Below, piece after piece: positions 1 through 6,339 of a stretch of DNA of 7,772 nt. The position numbers and the translations under genes are program-made. Each line of letters opens with the position of its first letter. Position 1 is the stretch's first letter. The stretch is from NCBI GenBank assembly GCA_026419635.1, contig JANZZB010000070.1, positions 1 to 7,772 of the forward strand. Direction: 5' to 3'. The notes under the pieces were generated by a model. It saw nothing but the letters and a program-made list of their open reading frames with translations, did not search any database and had not been told where the DNA came from. This DNA is from Clostridiales bacterium (GTDB lineage Bacteria > Bacillota > Clostridia > Oscillospirales > Butyricicoccaceae).

Positions 1-2201
1 AGCGGCGATATATGCACCCATCCGGCGTCAACACAAAGTTTAATTCCGTCACAAAGTTCATGCCGCATGCCGTTGCATTCGTTTAGCAAAGCCTGCATCA
101 TGGATGCGCGGTTATTACTGATATTGATCTCCCGAGAAACAGTATAAAAGTCCGGCAAAAGATCGGCTGTATCGCGTAAAGTTGCATTATTTTTCTTCAT
201 ATATGCGGCAATATTTAATGCCGCATACAACCCGTCTCTCATAAAAATCTGCTGTTTAATCAGACTCTTCGCTTCGTCTCCGTCTCTGGAACAGCGAAAT
301 ACCGAACCGCCGCAGGAATCGACAGCGGCTTCTAAAATGTTTGGGGCGTCGTAGTATGCCGCTATTTTATCCGTATATTTGTTTTTAATTGCGCAAACGG
401 CAGAAAGCACATTCATATGACAGGGGTCAATATATTTCCCCTCTTCATCGTAAGCGAAGACGGAAAGACCATCTTTTGAAAGCTCAAAGATCGGCAATTT
501 CTTTTGTTTTTGTTCAATTACAGAAGCACCACATAGCAAAAGCGCTTCTGTGAGTGGCACGTTCCATTCTTCATCTGTTACAATACAGGAAAAATCGCGT
601 AAATCTTTTACAGCGGCACTTGCCGCATATACCCGCATTAACCCTGAAATTTCTTTTCTGTAACCTGTCTGAGTGGCTTGGGCCCGCTGGATTTCCCCCC
701 TCAAAACGGCAGACATCATTTTTCTGCGTTGTTCTTTACGAATGAGTAGTCCATTTGAATCAAAAATAGATATTTCCGCGTCTTCCTCATTCTGCCGTAT
801 AAAAACAGATGCAGAAAAGCGGTACAACCCTCCGGCAAAAGACATGGCAGCCGCCGTTTTAGCATCAATTACCGTTACGTTTCCTCCCGCCGCCTGAACA
901 CCGCTTGAAAATGCATTCGCCAGCATTTCAGCTGCACGCCCTCCTGAATAAGCAACCCCGCAATCCTTTTTTTCTCCAAGAAATGATCCGAGCGCAATCA
1001 TTGTCTCCGGTGTCACATCAACATTTACTTCACCTTGCAAAGCCCCGGAACCTTCAAAAGAAAGTCCGCTTTGCGCCCCTCCTGTAACTACATTAAAATG
1101 AACATGTGCTCCGCCGGCAATGCTTTTCCGAGGCCAGATTCGAACACCTTCATAAATGACAGCCCCTTCTCCGACAACGGTTCCCTCTCCGATAACCGAA
1201 CCCTCTGATAAACCGGCTCCTTCTTTAATTAATGCAGCTTTGGATACGATCGTTCCAAACAGTGTACAATTTGCAGATACCGTTGCTTTATCGATTACGG
1301 AACGTTCGACAACGCTGCCTCCTTCTATCCGGCTGCCGTCATCAATAACGGCGTACGGGCCGATTATGGCCCCTTTATTTATTTGGACATCTTTTCCGAT
1401 ATAACAAGGCGGGATTATTTTAATGTCCTGAGGCAAAGTTGTTGCAGCATAGATCCCCTCTTTTACCTTTTTAGCGGGCAGGTTCAGCTCAACATCCCCA
1501 TTCAGCACATCAAACACACATTGGAGATATGCATCGGTATCTCCGATGTCGCACCAGTAGCCAGCCGCCTGATAAACCGCAAGGCGTCTGCCCTCGGCCA
1601 TCAATTTCGGAAATAGATCCTTTGCAAAATCAAAGGTGGTTTTATCCGGGATCTTATCCAACACAGACGGCTTTATAAAATAAATCCCGGTATTTACAAG
1701 GTCGCTGAATACCTGATTCCAAGAAGGCTTTTCCAAAAAGCCTTCAATATCGCCCCGATCATTGCATAAAACAAGCCCATATTTTGTCGGAGATGTGTTT
1801 CGACAGGTGATGACGGTAACATCTGCACCATTCTCCGAATGATATTTTGCCGCTTTACTTAAATCAAAATCGCATACGGCATCTCCGCTGATGACAAGAA
1901 AATCCTCGTTTCCTATAAACTCACGGCATAATTTTACACTGCCCGCGGTTCCCATCGGCTCGTGTTCCGTTACGCATTCGAGAGTCATTCCAAACTCTCG
2001 CCCTCCGTCAAAATAATTTTCTATTTCATGAGGCAAATAACCCAGAGTGGCTATAACAGAATCAAATCCATGCTGTTTTAAAAGTAGCAAAATATGTTCC
2101 ATGACCGGCCTACCGCACAATCTCACCATTGGTTTCGGCAGATTACAGGTAAGCGGGCGAAGCCGAACCCCGTTTCCTCCCGCCATAATGACTGCTTTCA
2201 T
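1..2201 (-). CDS. Sugar-phosphate nucleotidyltransferase fused to degenerate phosphomannomutase-like domain (3' end off the window)
   Basis: About 733 codons are visible and the reading frame is open to the left edge, so the C-terminus is missing. Residues 1-235 are a Rossmann-type nucleotidyltransferase: MKAVIMAGGNGVRLRPLT is the nucleotide-binding signature, followed by PKPM (22-25), GDAVCDFDL (106-114, metal/nucleotide site), EKP (157-159) and VNTGIY (169-174). Residues about 265-370 are hexapeptide repeats of a left-handed beta-helix (IGKDVQI, IGPYAVI, IGEGTVV). From about 380 (GEVNVDVTPE) the sequence follows the phosphohexomutase order. However, the phosphoserine loop reads FIRQNEEDAEISIFD (467-481) with no obvious serine, and the DGDADR metal loop is replaced by SKDGLS (575-580). 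The family is known as fused mannose-1-phosphate guanylyltransferase/phosphomannomutase. I infer an NDP-sugar pyrophosphorylase (GDP-mannose or glucose type) with a non-catalytic mutase half. GAGG lies 8 bases before the ATG. Confidence 0.88.
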   Translation of the reverse strand, partial: MKAVIMAGGNGVRLRPLTCNLPKPMVRLCGRPVMEHILLLLKQHGFDSVIATLGYLPHEIENYFDGGREFGMTLECVTEHEPMGTAGSVKLCREFIGNEDFLVISGDAVCDFDLSKAAKYHSENGADVTVITCRNTSPTKYGLVLCNDRGDIEGFLEKPSWNQVFSDLVNTGIYFIKPSVLDKIPDKTTFDFAKDLFPKLMAEGRRLAVYQAAGYWCDIGDTDAYLQCVFDVLNGDVELNLPAKKVKEGIYAATTLPQDIKIIPPCYIGKDVQINKGAIIGPYAVIDDGSRIEGGSVVERSVIDKATVSANCTLFGTIVSKAALIKEGAGLSEGSVIGEGTVVGEGAVIYEGVRIWPRKSIAGGAHVHFNVVTGGAQSGLSFEGSGALQGEVNVDVTPETMIALGSFLGEKKDCGVAYSGGRAAEMLANAFSSGVQAAGGNVTVIDAKTAAAMSFAGGLYRFSASVFIRQNEEDAEISIFDSNGLLIRKEQRRKMMSAVLRGEIQRAQATQTGYRKEISGLMRVYAASAAVKDLRDFSCIVTDEEWNVPLTEALLLCGASVIEQKQKKLPIFELSKDGLSVFAYDEEGKYIDPCHMNVLSAVCAIKNKYTDKIAAYYDAPNILEAAVDSCGGSVFRCSRDGDEAKSLIKQQIFMRDGLYAALNIAAYMKKNNATLRDTADLLPDFYTVSREINISNNRASMMQALLNECNGMRHELCDGIKLCVDAGWVHISP

Positions 2202-2354
2202 AAACGCATCCTCTTTCTTGAGCATGATAATATGTTTTATTATTGTCACTTTTTACCGAGATTCATTCAAAATTGATGAAATGACTTTAACGCAAAATCT
2301 TATTACAGAAAAAGACACTTCACTTTCAATGGTTGTTATTAAATAAATACATAC

Positions 2355-2389
2355 AAATGCCGCTTTGACAAAAACATCAAGCGGCATTT
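2355..2389 (+). terminator. Terminator-like hairpin in the divergent spacer
   Basis: AAATGCCGCTT (2355-2365) pairs perfectly with AAGCGGCATTT (2379-2389) around a 13-base loop. A T-rich run (TTTACTTCTTTATTTCTTTTT) follows on the plus strand. Its place is odd: the flanking genes diverge, so no intact plus-strand gene ends here. It may terminate a decayed gene, be an attenuator in the asnB leader, or block antisense transcription. The rest of the 2202-2491 spacer is AT-rich. TATACT (2446-2451) could be a -10 box for the downstream gene, but no good -35 box is visible. I see no T-box features. Confidence 0.5.
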
Positions 2390-2491
2390 ACTTCTTTATT
2401 TCTTTTTCAGGCGAATTTAACGGAAATACCGAATTATGATTTACATATACTGATAAATAAGGTACGAAATTTTATCAAAGGAGAGCAGAAC

Positions 2492-3961
2492 ATGTGTGGA
2501 ATCGCTGGATGGACAGATAACGAACAGAACCTGAAAGACTATCAATCTGTCATTTCCGATATGTCAGAAACTCTGTCAAGGCGCGGCCCGGATGCAGAAG
2601 GTGTTTACTTCGGCGAAAACATATGCCTCATTCATCGGCGTTTGATTGTAATTGATCCTGAAAACGGCAAACAGCCGATGAGTTACGAAAACGGTGCAAC
2701 CCGATACATCATTGTTTACAACGGAGAACTTTATAACACACCTGCCATACGTTCGGAGCTCGAATCACTCGGGTATTCTTTCAAGGGACACTGTGACACA
2801 GAAGTATTGCTCCTGTCATTTGTGCATTGGGGTGAAAAATGTCTTGAAAAGCTGAACGGAATATTCGCATTTGCCATTTGGGATGAAGAAAAAAAATCTC
2901 TCTTTTTAGCCAGAGACCGGATGGGAGTAAAACCGCTTTTCTTTTATCAATACAAAGATGGCTTTATTTTTGCTTCGCAAATAAAAACGTTACTGAAAAA
3001 TCCGCACGTCCGCCCCGAAATTGACGAGGATTCTCTAAAAGAAGTGTTTTTGCTTGGGCCAGCCAGAACCTGCGGCAACGGTATTATTAAAGGTATTCGG
3101 GAATTATGCCCGGGCGAATGCGCATTCTATGACAGAAACGGTTTAAAAGTAAAAAAATACTGGACGCTTAAAGCACAGGAACACACAGATAATTTAAATC
3201 AAACCATCGAAAAAACCCGCCATCTCATCACGAATGCCATTACCGGGCAGCTCGTATCCGATGTTCCTCTTTGCTGCTTTTTATCCGGCGGTTTGGATTC
3301 CAGCATCATAACAAAACTGGCGTCCGATCATTATAAAGCGACAAACAAAGACGCGCTTACAACGTATTCGGTCGATTACAAGGATAATCAAAAATATTTT
3401 GTTAAAAGTGTGTTCCAGCCAAATTCCGATATGGAATATATTAAAACCATGGTGTATGCTACCGGTTCATCTCATAGGGAAGTTGTTCTTGACAACGGCG
3501 ATTTGGCGGATGCACTTACCGCCTCAACGATCGCACGTGATTTACCCGGCATGGCTGACGTCGACTCTTCACTTTTATTATTCTGTGAGCAAATTAAAAG
3601 GAACTATACAGTCGCGCTGTCTGGGGAATGTGCGGATGAAGTGTTCGGCGGATACCCCTGGTATCATAACAAGTCGATATTATTTGAAGAAACATTCCCA
3701 TGGTCGCGTTCTCTTTCACTCCGGCAGAACATATTAAAAAAAGGTGTACTGAAAAACGGCGAAGAATATGTACATCAGAAATACAGTGATACCATATCAA
3801 GAACCAGTTCACTTCCTAATGAAAGCCGATTAAGCAAACGGATGCGTCAAATGTTCATGCTGAATTTAGAGTGGTTTATGCAGACATTGCTGGAACGAAA
3901 CGTTACAAAACAAAACGTATGTGAACGACAAAATATCAAATTATTTTTCATTTATTTATAG
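2492..3961 (+). CDS. asnB: Asparagine synthetase B (glutamine-hydrolysing), C-terminally truncated
   Basis: The family makes asparagine from aspartate, glutamine and ATP in the cytosol. The N-terminal class II glutaminase domain is complete: nucleophile Cys2 (MCGIAGW), RRGPD (30-34), HRRLIVID (48-55), VYNGELYN (75-82), CDTEVLL (101-107) and RDRMGVKPLF (141-150). The synthetase domain has the PP-loop LSGGLDSS (264-271), LPGMADVDSS (351-360) and ALSGECADEVFGGYPWY (375-391). Homology stops abruptly after MQTLLER (463-469). The expected KDRM...GLEVRVPF segment and the rest of the C-terminus are absent, replaced by a 20-residue unrelated tail and a TAG stop. The product is 489 residues, against roughly 610-630 for clostridial AsnB. 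No reading frame downstream restores the missing part, so this looks like a deletion or rearrangement. Synthetase activity is doubtful; glutaminase activity could remain. AAAGGAG (2477-2483) precedes the ATG at good spacing. Confidence 0.88.
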   Translation: MCGIAGWTDNEQNLKDYQSVISDMSETLSRRGPDAEGVYFGENICLIHRRLIVIDPENGKQPMSYENGATRYIIVYNGELYNTPAIRSELESLGYSFKGHCDTEVLLLSFVHWGEKCLEKLNGIFAFAIWDEEKKSLFLARDRMGVKPLFFYQYKDGFIFASQIKTLLKNPHVRPEIDEDSLKEVFLLGPARTCGNGIIKGIRELCPGECAFYDRNGLKVKKYWTLKAQEHTDNLNQTIEKTRHLITNAITGQLVSDVPLCCFLSGGLDSSIITKLASDHYKATNKDALTTYSVDYKDNQKYFVKSVFQPNSDMEYIKTMVYATGSSHREVVLDNGDLADALTASTIARDLPGMADVDSSLLLFCEQIKRNYTVALSGECADEVFGGYPWYHNKSILFEETFPWSRSLSLRQNILKKGVLKNGEEYVHQKYSDTISRTSSLPNESRLSKRMRQMFMLNLEWFMQTLLERNVTKQNVCERQNIKLFFIYL

Positions 3962-4026
3962 AAATACTCTTAACCAGGCGAAAATCTAATGTAACAATTC
4001 CCAAAAAAGATGAATACCTTATTACC

Positions 4027-4033
4027 GAGGTGA
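4027..4033 (+). promoter_or_regulatory. Ribosome binding site that sets the cwlJ start
   Basis: GAGGTGA lies 5 bases before the GTG at 4039. The in-frame GTG at 4030 is part of this Shine-Dalgarno sequence, so it cannot itself be well served by it. The 4039 start is preferred. Confidence 0.65.
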
Positions 4034-4038
4034 AATCG

Positions 4039-4479
4039 GTGACTACAAGAGAGCTTTTTGCAAGAATGATAAAATGCGAAGCCGGCGGCGAGGGAGAAGC
4101 CGGAATGAAAGCCGTGGCAACCATCATTATGAATCGCGTAAATGTAGCTTATGGAGAATATCGTGATATCTGCCAGGGAGATTTACATAGAGTTCTTGTG
4201 CAGGCTTGTCAGTTTTCATGCTACAAAACCGTCATTGGCGGAGTTCCGAATGTGCAAAATATCTGGAGCATGACACCGGAACCAATTCATTATCGTATAG
4301 CGGATTGGGCAATACAAGGAGGGATTCATCCAGGAACCGGAAATCTGGCTCTTTGGTATATGAATCCATTTAACCCACAGTGCCCCAATTTTTTTCCCTA
4401 CAACGGAACCGGTTATTGGTTTACCAGAATAAACCAACACTGCATTTTTAATCCGACGAACGCATATGCTCAAACATAA
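4039..4479 (+). CDS. cwlJ: Spore cortex-lytic hydrolase, SleB/CwlJ family (Hydrolase_2)
   Basis: CwlJ acts during spore germination on cortex peptidoglycan containing muramic-delta-lactam, working from the coat side of the spore. The protein has 146 residues, close to the roughly 140 of Bacillus CwlJ. It has no signal peptide and no peptidoglycan-binding domain, which separates CwlJ from the longer, secreted SleB. The catalytic region is RMIKCEAGGEGEAGMKAVATIIMNR (9-33), where Glu14 matches the family's catalytic glutamate. Other matches are QGDLHRVLVQACQFSCY (46-62) and NLALWYMNPFNP (102-113). The start is GTG at 4039, chosen from the Shine-Dalgarno position; GTG at 4030 would add three residues. 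The gene begins 77 bases after the truncated asnB stop and ends 25 bases before the gerQ-like gene, with which it probably forms an operon. A sporulation promoter is expected, but I found no convincing sigma-E box in the short upstream gap. Confidence 0.9.
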   Translation: MTTRELFARMIKCEAGGEGEAGMKAVATIIMNRVNVAYGEYRDICQGDLHRVLVQACQFSCYKTVIGGVPNVQNIWSMTPEPIHYRIADWAIQGGIHPGTGNLALWYMNPFNPQCPNFFPYNGTGYWFTRINQHCIFNPTNAYAQT

Positions 4480-4504
4480 TAAATAGTGAGGTGTTTATAA
4501 TTTT

Positions 4505-4963
4505 ATGAAAGACAACAATATCAATTGGTCAGGAAACAAAGTGATGAATCAAGGTTCTTCTTATCAGCCTTCCCGCCCCATGATGCCGGATCAGTCCACC
4601 ATGCCGGACTCTTCCATGATGGATCGTTCCTCTACTATGGATCGCTCCCAAATGACTGACCGATCCATGCCAGGAGGAGGCATGCAGGCTTCTCCTTTTG
4701 CACCTATTGATCCTATGTATGGCCCTTCTATGACCCAGCAAGGCCCTCCTCCGGCGACAGACAGAATGTATATACCCGGATATCTTTCCAGTATTATTGG
4801 AAGAAATATCAGGGCGGAATTTTTGATTGGCGAAAATTTATATATGGACCGTTCCGGCAAACTCGTTGAAGTCGGTGCTAATTATTTTGTTTTAGAGGAA
4901 TTTATCACCGGAAACAGAGTTATGTGTGACTTATATTCAGTAAAATTTGTTACTGTACGTTAG
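4505..4963 (+). CDS. gerQ: GerQ-like spore coat protein
   Basis: This is a 152-residue protein in two parts. Residues 1-88 are low-complexity, rich in Met, Ser, Pro, Gln and Asp, with tandem MDRS-type units (SSMMDRSSTMDRSQMTDRSM, residues 36-55). Residues 89-152 form a compact domain (YIPGYLSSIIGR, AEFLIGENLYMDRSGKLVEVG, YFVL, VMCDLYSVKFVTV). Its layout matches the C-terminal domain of GerQ: a YI..L..N.G start, a short strand series, then LVEAG and a final Y.D.VTF-type strand. In Bacillus, GerQ is a coat protein cross-linked by transglutaminase and required for CwlJ to be present in the coat. The position directly behind cwlJ supports the same role here. The identification rests on layout, context and recalled family pattern, not on an alignment. 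TGAGGTG (4487-4493) lies 11 bases before the ATG, slightly long but the best start available. Confidence 0.78.
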   Translation: MKDNNINWSGNKVMNQGSSYQPSRPMMPDQSTMPDSSMMDRSSTMDRSQMTDRSMPGGGMQASPFAPIDPMYGPSMTQQGPPPATDRMYIPGYLSSIIGRNIRAEFLIGENLYMDRSGKLVEVGANYFVLEEFITGNRVMCDLYSVKFVTVR

Positions 4964-4968
4964 AAAAT

Positions 4969-4998
4969 TGCGGGTTTATTCACTTTTTTAGACCCGCA
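4969..4998 (+). terminator. Probable terminator of the cwlJ-gerQ unit
   Basis: TGCGGGTTTA (4969-4978) pairs with TAGACCCGCA (4989-4998), with one G-U wobble, around a 10-base loop. A T-rich sequence (GATTTTACCGTTTATT) follows. It begins 5 bases after the gerQ-like stop codon. The trailing T run is short, so efficiency is uncertain. Confidence 0.62.
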
Positions 4999-5030
4999 GA
5001 TTTTACCGTTTATTCGGTATATTTATAGTA

Positions 5031-5056
5031 GTGCGAGGAGAGTCGAACCCTATCCG
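5031..5056 (+). repeat. Left terminal inverted repeat of the MITE-like element
   Basis: This 26-bp end, GTGCGAGGAGAGTCGAA then C-CCTATCCG, matches the reverse complement of 5272-5297 at all but two positions (5044 and 5049). Identity stops at position 27. Confidence 0.8.
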
Positions 5057-5271
5057 GTTTTTGGGTATTGTCCATGCCGATAGCGGCGTTATCCTTCTCG
5101 CCTTACGTAAGTAAGGCTTCTCGTCTACCTTGCTCTCGACACGGACAACAGCCAAAAACGCTATGACCTCTGTCCAGCAGATGATTGTGTCCCAAAAGGC
5201 GGAGGATGTAGGCGGGCTAATGCCCGCCAAAGACAACAACGCATTGGGGCGCAATCAGGTGCGGAAAGAGG

Positions 5272-5297
5272 CGGATAGTGTTCAACTCTCCTCGCAC
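5272..5297 (-). repeat. Right terminal inverted repeat of the MITE-like element
   Basis: Read on the minus strand it begins GTGCGAGGAGAGTTGAA and ends CTATCCG, pairing with 5031-5056. A TA dinucleotide follows immediately outside it. Confidence 0.8.
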
Positions 5298-5336
5298 TAA
5301 GCAAGTCTTTTTAATATATATTGTTATATAACATTC

Positions 5337-5366
5337 AGCACGGTTACGCCGTGCTATTTCTTTTTA
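5337..5366 (+). terminator. Terminator-like hairpin with T run
   Basis: AGCACGG (5337-5343) pairs perfectly with CCGTGCT (5349-5355) around the loop TTACG, followed by ATTTCTTTTT. It lies just beyond the MITE-like element. It may be a second terminator for the cwlJ-gerQ transcript, separated from it by the insertion. Confidence 0.6.
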
Positions 5367-5403
5367 GTAATTGATGCATTTGTTTTAGTGAGACATCAAA
5401 TAA

Positions 5404-5439
5404 TGCCGCAAACAGGCATATATGCCTGTTTGCGCGGCA
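5404..5439. repeat. Large hairpin with perfect 22-nt palindrome
   Basis: AAACAGGCATA (5410-5420) is followed directly by its reverse complement (5421-5431). Outer arms TGCCGC (5404-5409) and GCGGCA (5434-5439) extend the stem, with a two-base GC bulge on the right. No T run follows, so it is not a standard terminator. Function unknown. Confidence 0.75.
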
Positions 5440-5448
5440 CTGCCTCGC

Positions 5449-5474
5449 GAATAAATCCCTTAAGGGATTTATTC
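5449..5474. repeat. Perfect 26-nt palindrome
   Basis: GAATAAATCCC (5449-5459), TTAA centre, GGGATTTATTC (5464-5474). It is self-complementary throughout and lies 9 bases after the previous hairpin. It could be a binding site for a dimeric protein, a cruciform or a repeat remnant; nothing in the sequence decides. Confidence 0.75.
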
Positions 5475-5613
5475 AGCAGACATTAATTATAAATTTATAG
5501 GCTTAAATAGAAATTCAGCGTTAAAATAAAAATAATTTATATTAATTTTTATAGCACTATCAAGGAATTATAAACATAAATGATTTTTAACTATTCCGAT
5601 ATGGAGCAATAAT

Positions 5614-6282
5614 ATGAAGGACGCCATCATACGGTGCTGTAAAAAAGAAGACGAAGCAGGAATTGTCAATGTATGTTATCATTCCGGTTACATGGGTGAA
5701 GATCTCGATAATAAAAATATTTTCAATGATGTAAAATTGTTTGGGTATTTGTTTTGCGTTTATTACGTAAGATACCAGACAGAGCATTGTTTCGTTGCGG
5801 AGGATGTAAAGACGAAGCAAATCGTAGGTTATATTTTAGGAGCATTAAATACAAAGAAACAAAAGATTGATTTTTATTTGAAAATGAGTTCTAAAATACT
5901 GTCACATGTTACAACCTGCACCATATTAAAATATCCGGAAACTCTTAAATCCATTATGTTCTTTTTGATATACGGAAGGCCGGAAAAACTCCCGAAAAAT
6001 CTATTCAGTGAGTATCCTGCACATTTGCATATTAATATTTTATCTGAATACCAAAGATATGGAATTGGCGCAAAACTAATGGAGAAATTTGAAAACCATG
6101 TCAGGTTAAATAGAGTAAAAGGGATTCACCTGCAAACAACAAGCGAAAACATAAAAGCAATTTCATTTTACAACAAATTAGGTTATCAATTGATTTCAGA
6201 GCATAGAATCCATCTTTGGAGAGATATAAAACACTTAAGAAGCCTGCTCCTTGTAAAAAAAATGGATAATATTTATTCATAA
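5614..6282 (+). CDS. GNAT-family N-acetyltransferase
   Basis: The protein has 222 residues. GNAT enzymes move an acetyl group from acetyl-CoA to an amine; the substrate here cannot be told. The core C-terminal half is clear: LHINILSEYQRYGIGAKLM (138-156) is motif A, with the acetyl-CoA pyrophosphate loop QRYGIG. HLQTTSENIKAISFYNKLGYQ (172-192) is motif B, with the usual N..A..FY...GY pattern. The N-terminus (AIIRCCKKEDEAGIVNVCYHSGY) fits the first strand and helices, and FVAEDVKTKQIVGYILG (60-76) the central hairpin. Between them and motif A lies a long insert (about 80-135), as in GNAT proteins with AHLHI...EYQ..G motifs. GGAG (5603-5606) sits 7 bases before the ATG. The gene is visibly more AT-rich than its neighbours and stands alone, suggesting separate acquisition. 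Confidence 0.86.
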   Translation: MKDAIIRCCKKEDEAGIVNVCYHSGYMGEDLDNKNIFNDVKLFGYLFCVYYVRYQTEHCFVAEDVKTKQIVGYILGALNTKKQKIDFYLKMSSKILSHVTTCTILKYPETLKSIMFFLIYGRPEKLPKNLFSEYPAHLHINILSEYQRYGIGAKLMEKFENHVRLNRVKGIHLQTTSENIKAISFYNKLGYQLISEHRIHLWRDIKHLRSLLLVKKMDNIYS

Positions 6283-6285
6283 TAG

Positions 6286-6321
6286 AATAAAAAATCTGAG
6301 ACTTGGCTCAGATTTTTTATT
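6286..6321. terminator. Bidirectional terminator between the GNAT and DUF2935 genes
   Basis: AATAAAAAATCTGAG (6286-6300) pairs perfectly over 15 bp with 6307-6321 around the loop ACTTGG. A tracts lie on the left and T tracts on the right, so it can stop transcripts from both converging genes. It lies 3 bases past the GNAT stop and 18 bases from the DUF2935 stop. Confidence 0.9.
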
Positions 6322-6339
6322 TTAACTATTATTTCATTT

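Larger units (their letters stand above)
5029..5299. mobile_element. MITE-like element with 26-bp terminal inverted repeats and TA flanks
   Basis: The left end begins GTGCGAGGAGAGTCGAA (5031-5047). The right end (5272-5297) is its reverse complement, with 24 of 26 positions identical. Both ends are flanked by TA (5029-5030 and 5298-5299), as expected for a TA target duplication of the IS630/Tc1-mariner type. The 267-bp interior has no transposase. It carries nested inverted repeats: 5058-5073 with 5143-5158 (14 of 16 matching), GCCTTAC/GTAAGGC (5100-5117) and GGCGGGC/GCCCGCC (5211-5228). An 83-codon minus-strand frame inside has no family resemblance and no good start. The element is either non-autonomous or a mobile structured RNA; family assignment is inference. 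Confidence 0.72.
4964..5613. other. 650-base non-coding region with terminators, an inverted-repeat element and palindromes
   Basis: I see no credible gene here. In order it holds a gerQ terminator hairpin (4969-4998), a TA-flanked inverted-repeat element (5029-5299), a second terminator-like hairpin (5337-5366) and two large palindromes (5404-5439 and 5449-5474). A very AT-rich stretch then runs to the GNAT ribosome binding site GGAG (5603-5606). TATATT at about 5540 could be a -10 box, but with no good -35 partner I do not call it. Confidence 0.75.

Noticed and set aside
554..2346. Several plus-strand open frames of 60-99 codons
   Set aside because: They lie antisense to the continuous nucleotidyltransferase-mutase frame and have no family resemblance.
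2202..2491. T-box or other amino-acid riboswitch upstream of asnB
   Set aside because: No AGGGTGG-type T-box sequence or antiterminator is visible, and the spacer holds only one simple hairpin.
3899..4029. Simple frameshift in asnB with the C-terminus in another frame
   Set aside because: The three forward frames of this stretch were read and none encodes KDRM, GLEVRVPF or other AsnB C-terminal motifs; the sequence is missing, not shifted.
4216..4860. Minus-strand open frames opposite cwlJ and the gerQ-like gene
   Set aside because: They mirror the coding repeats and composition of the real genes; no ribosome binding sites or domains support them.
5031..5056. tRNA T-arm, suggested by GGGTTCGACTCT on the minus strand
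   Set aside because: The bases around TTCGACT do not form a five-pair T-stem, no other tRNA arms are present, and the same sequence occurs inverted at 5272-5297.
5003..5254. 83-codon minus-strand open frame inside the inverted-repeat element
   Set aside because: It reads through the terminal repeat and internal hairpins and resembles no known domain, so it is a chance frame.
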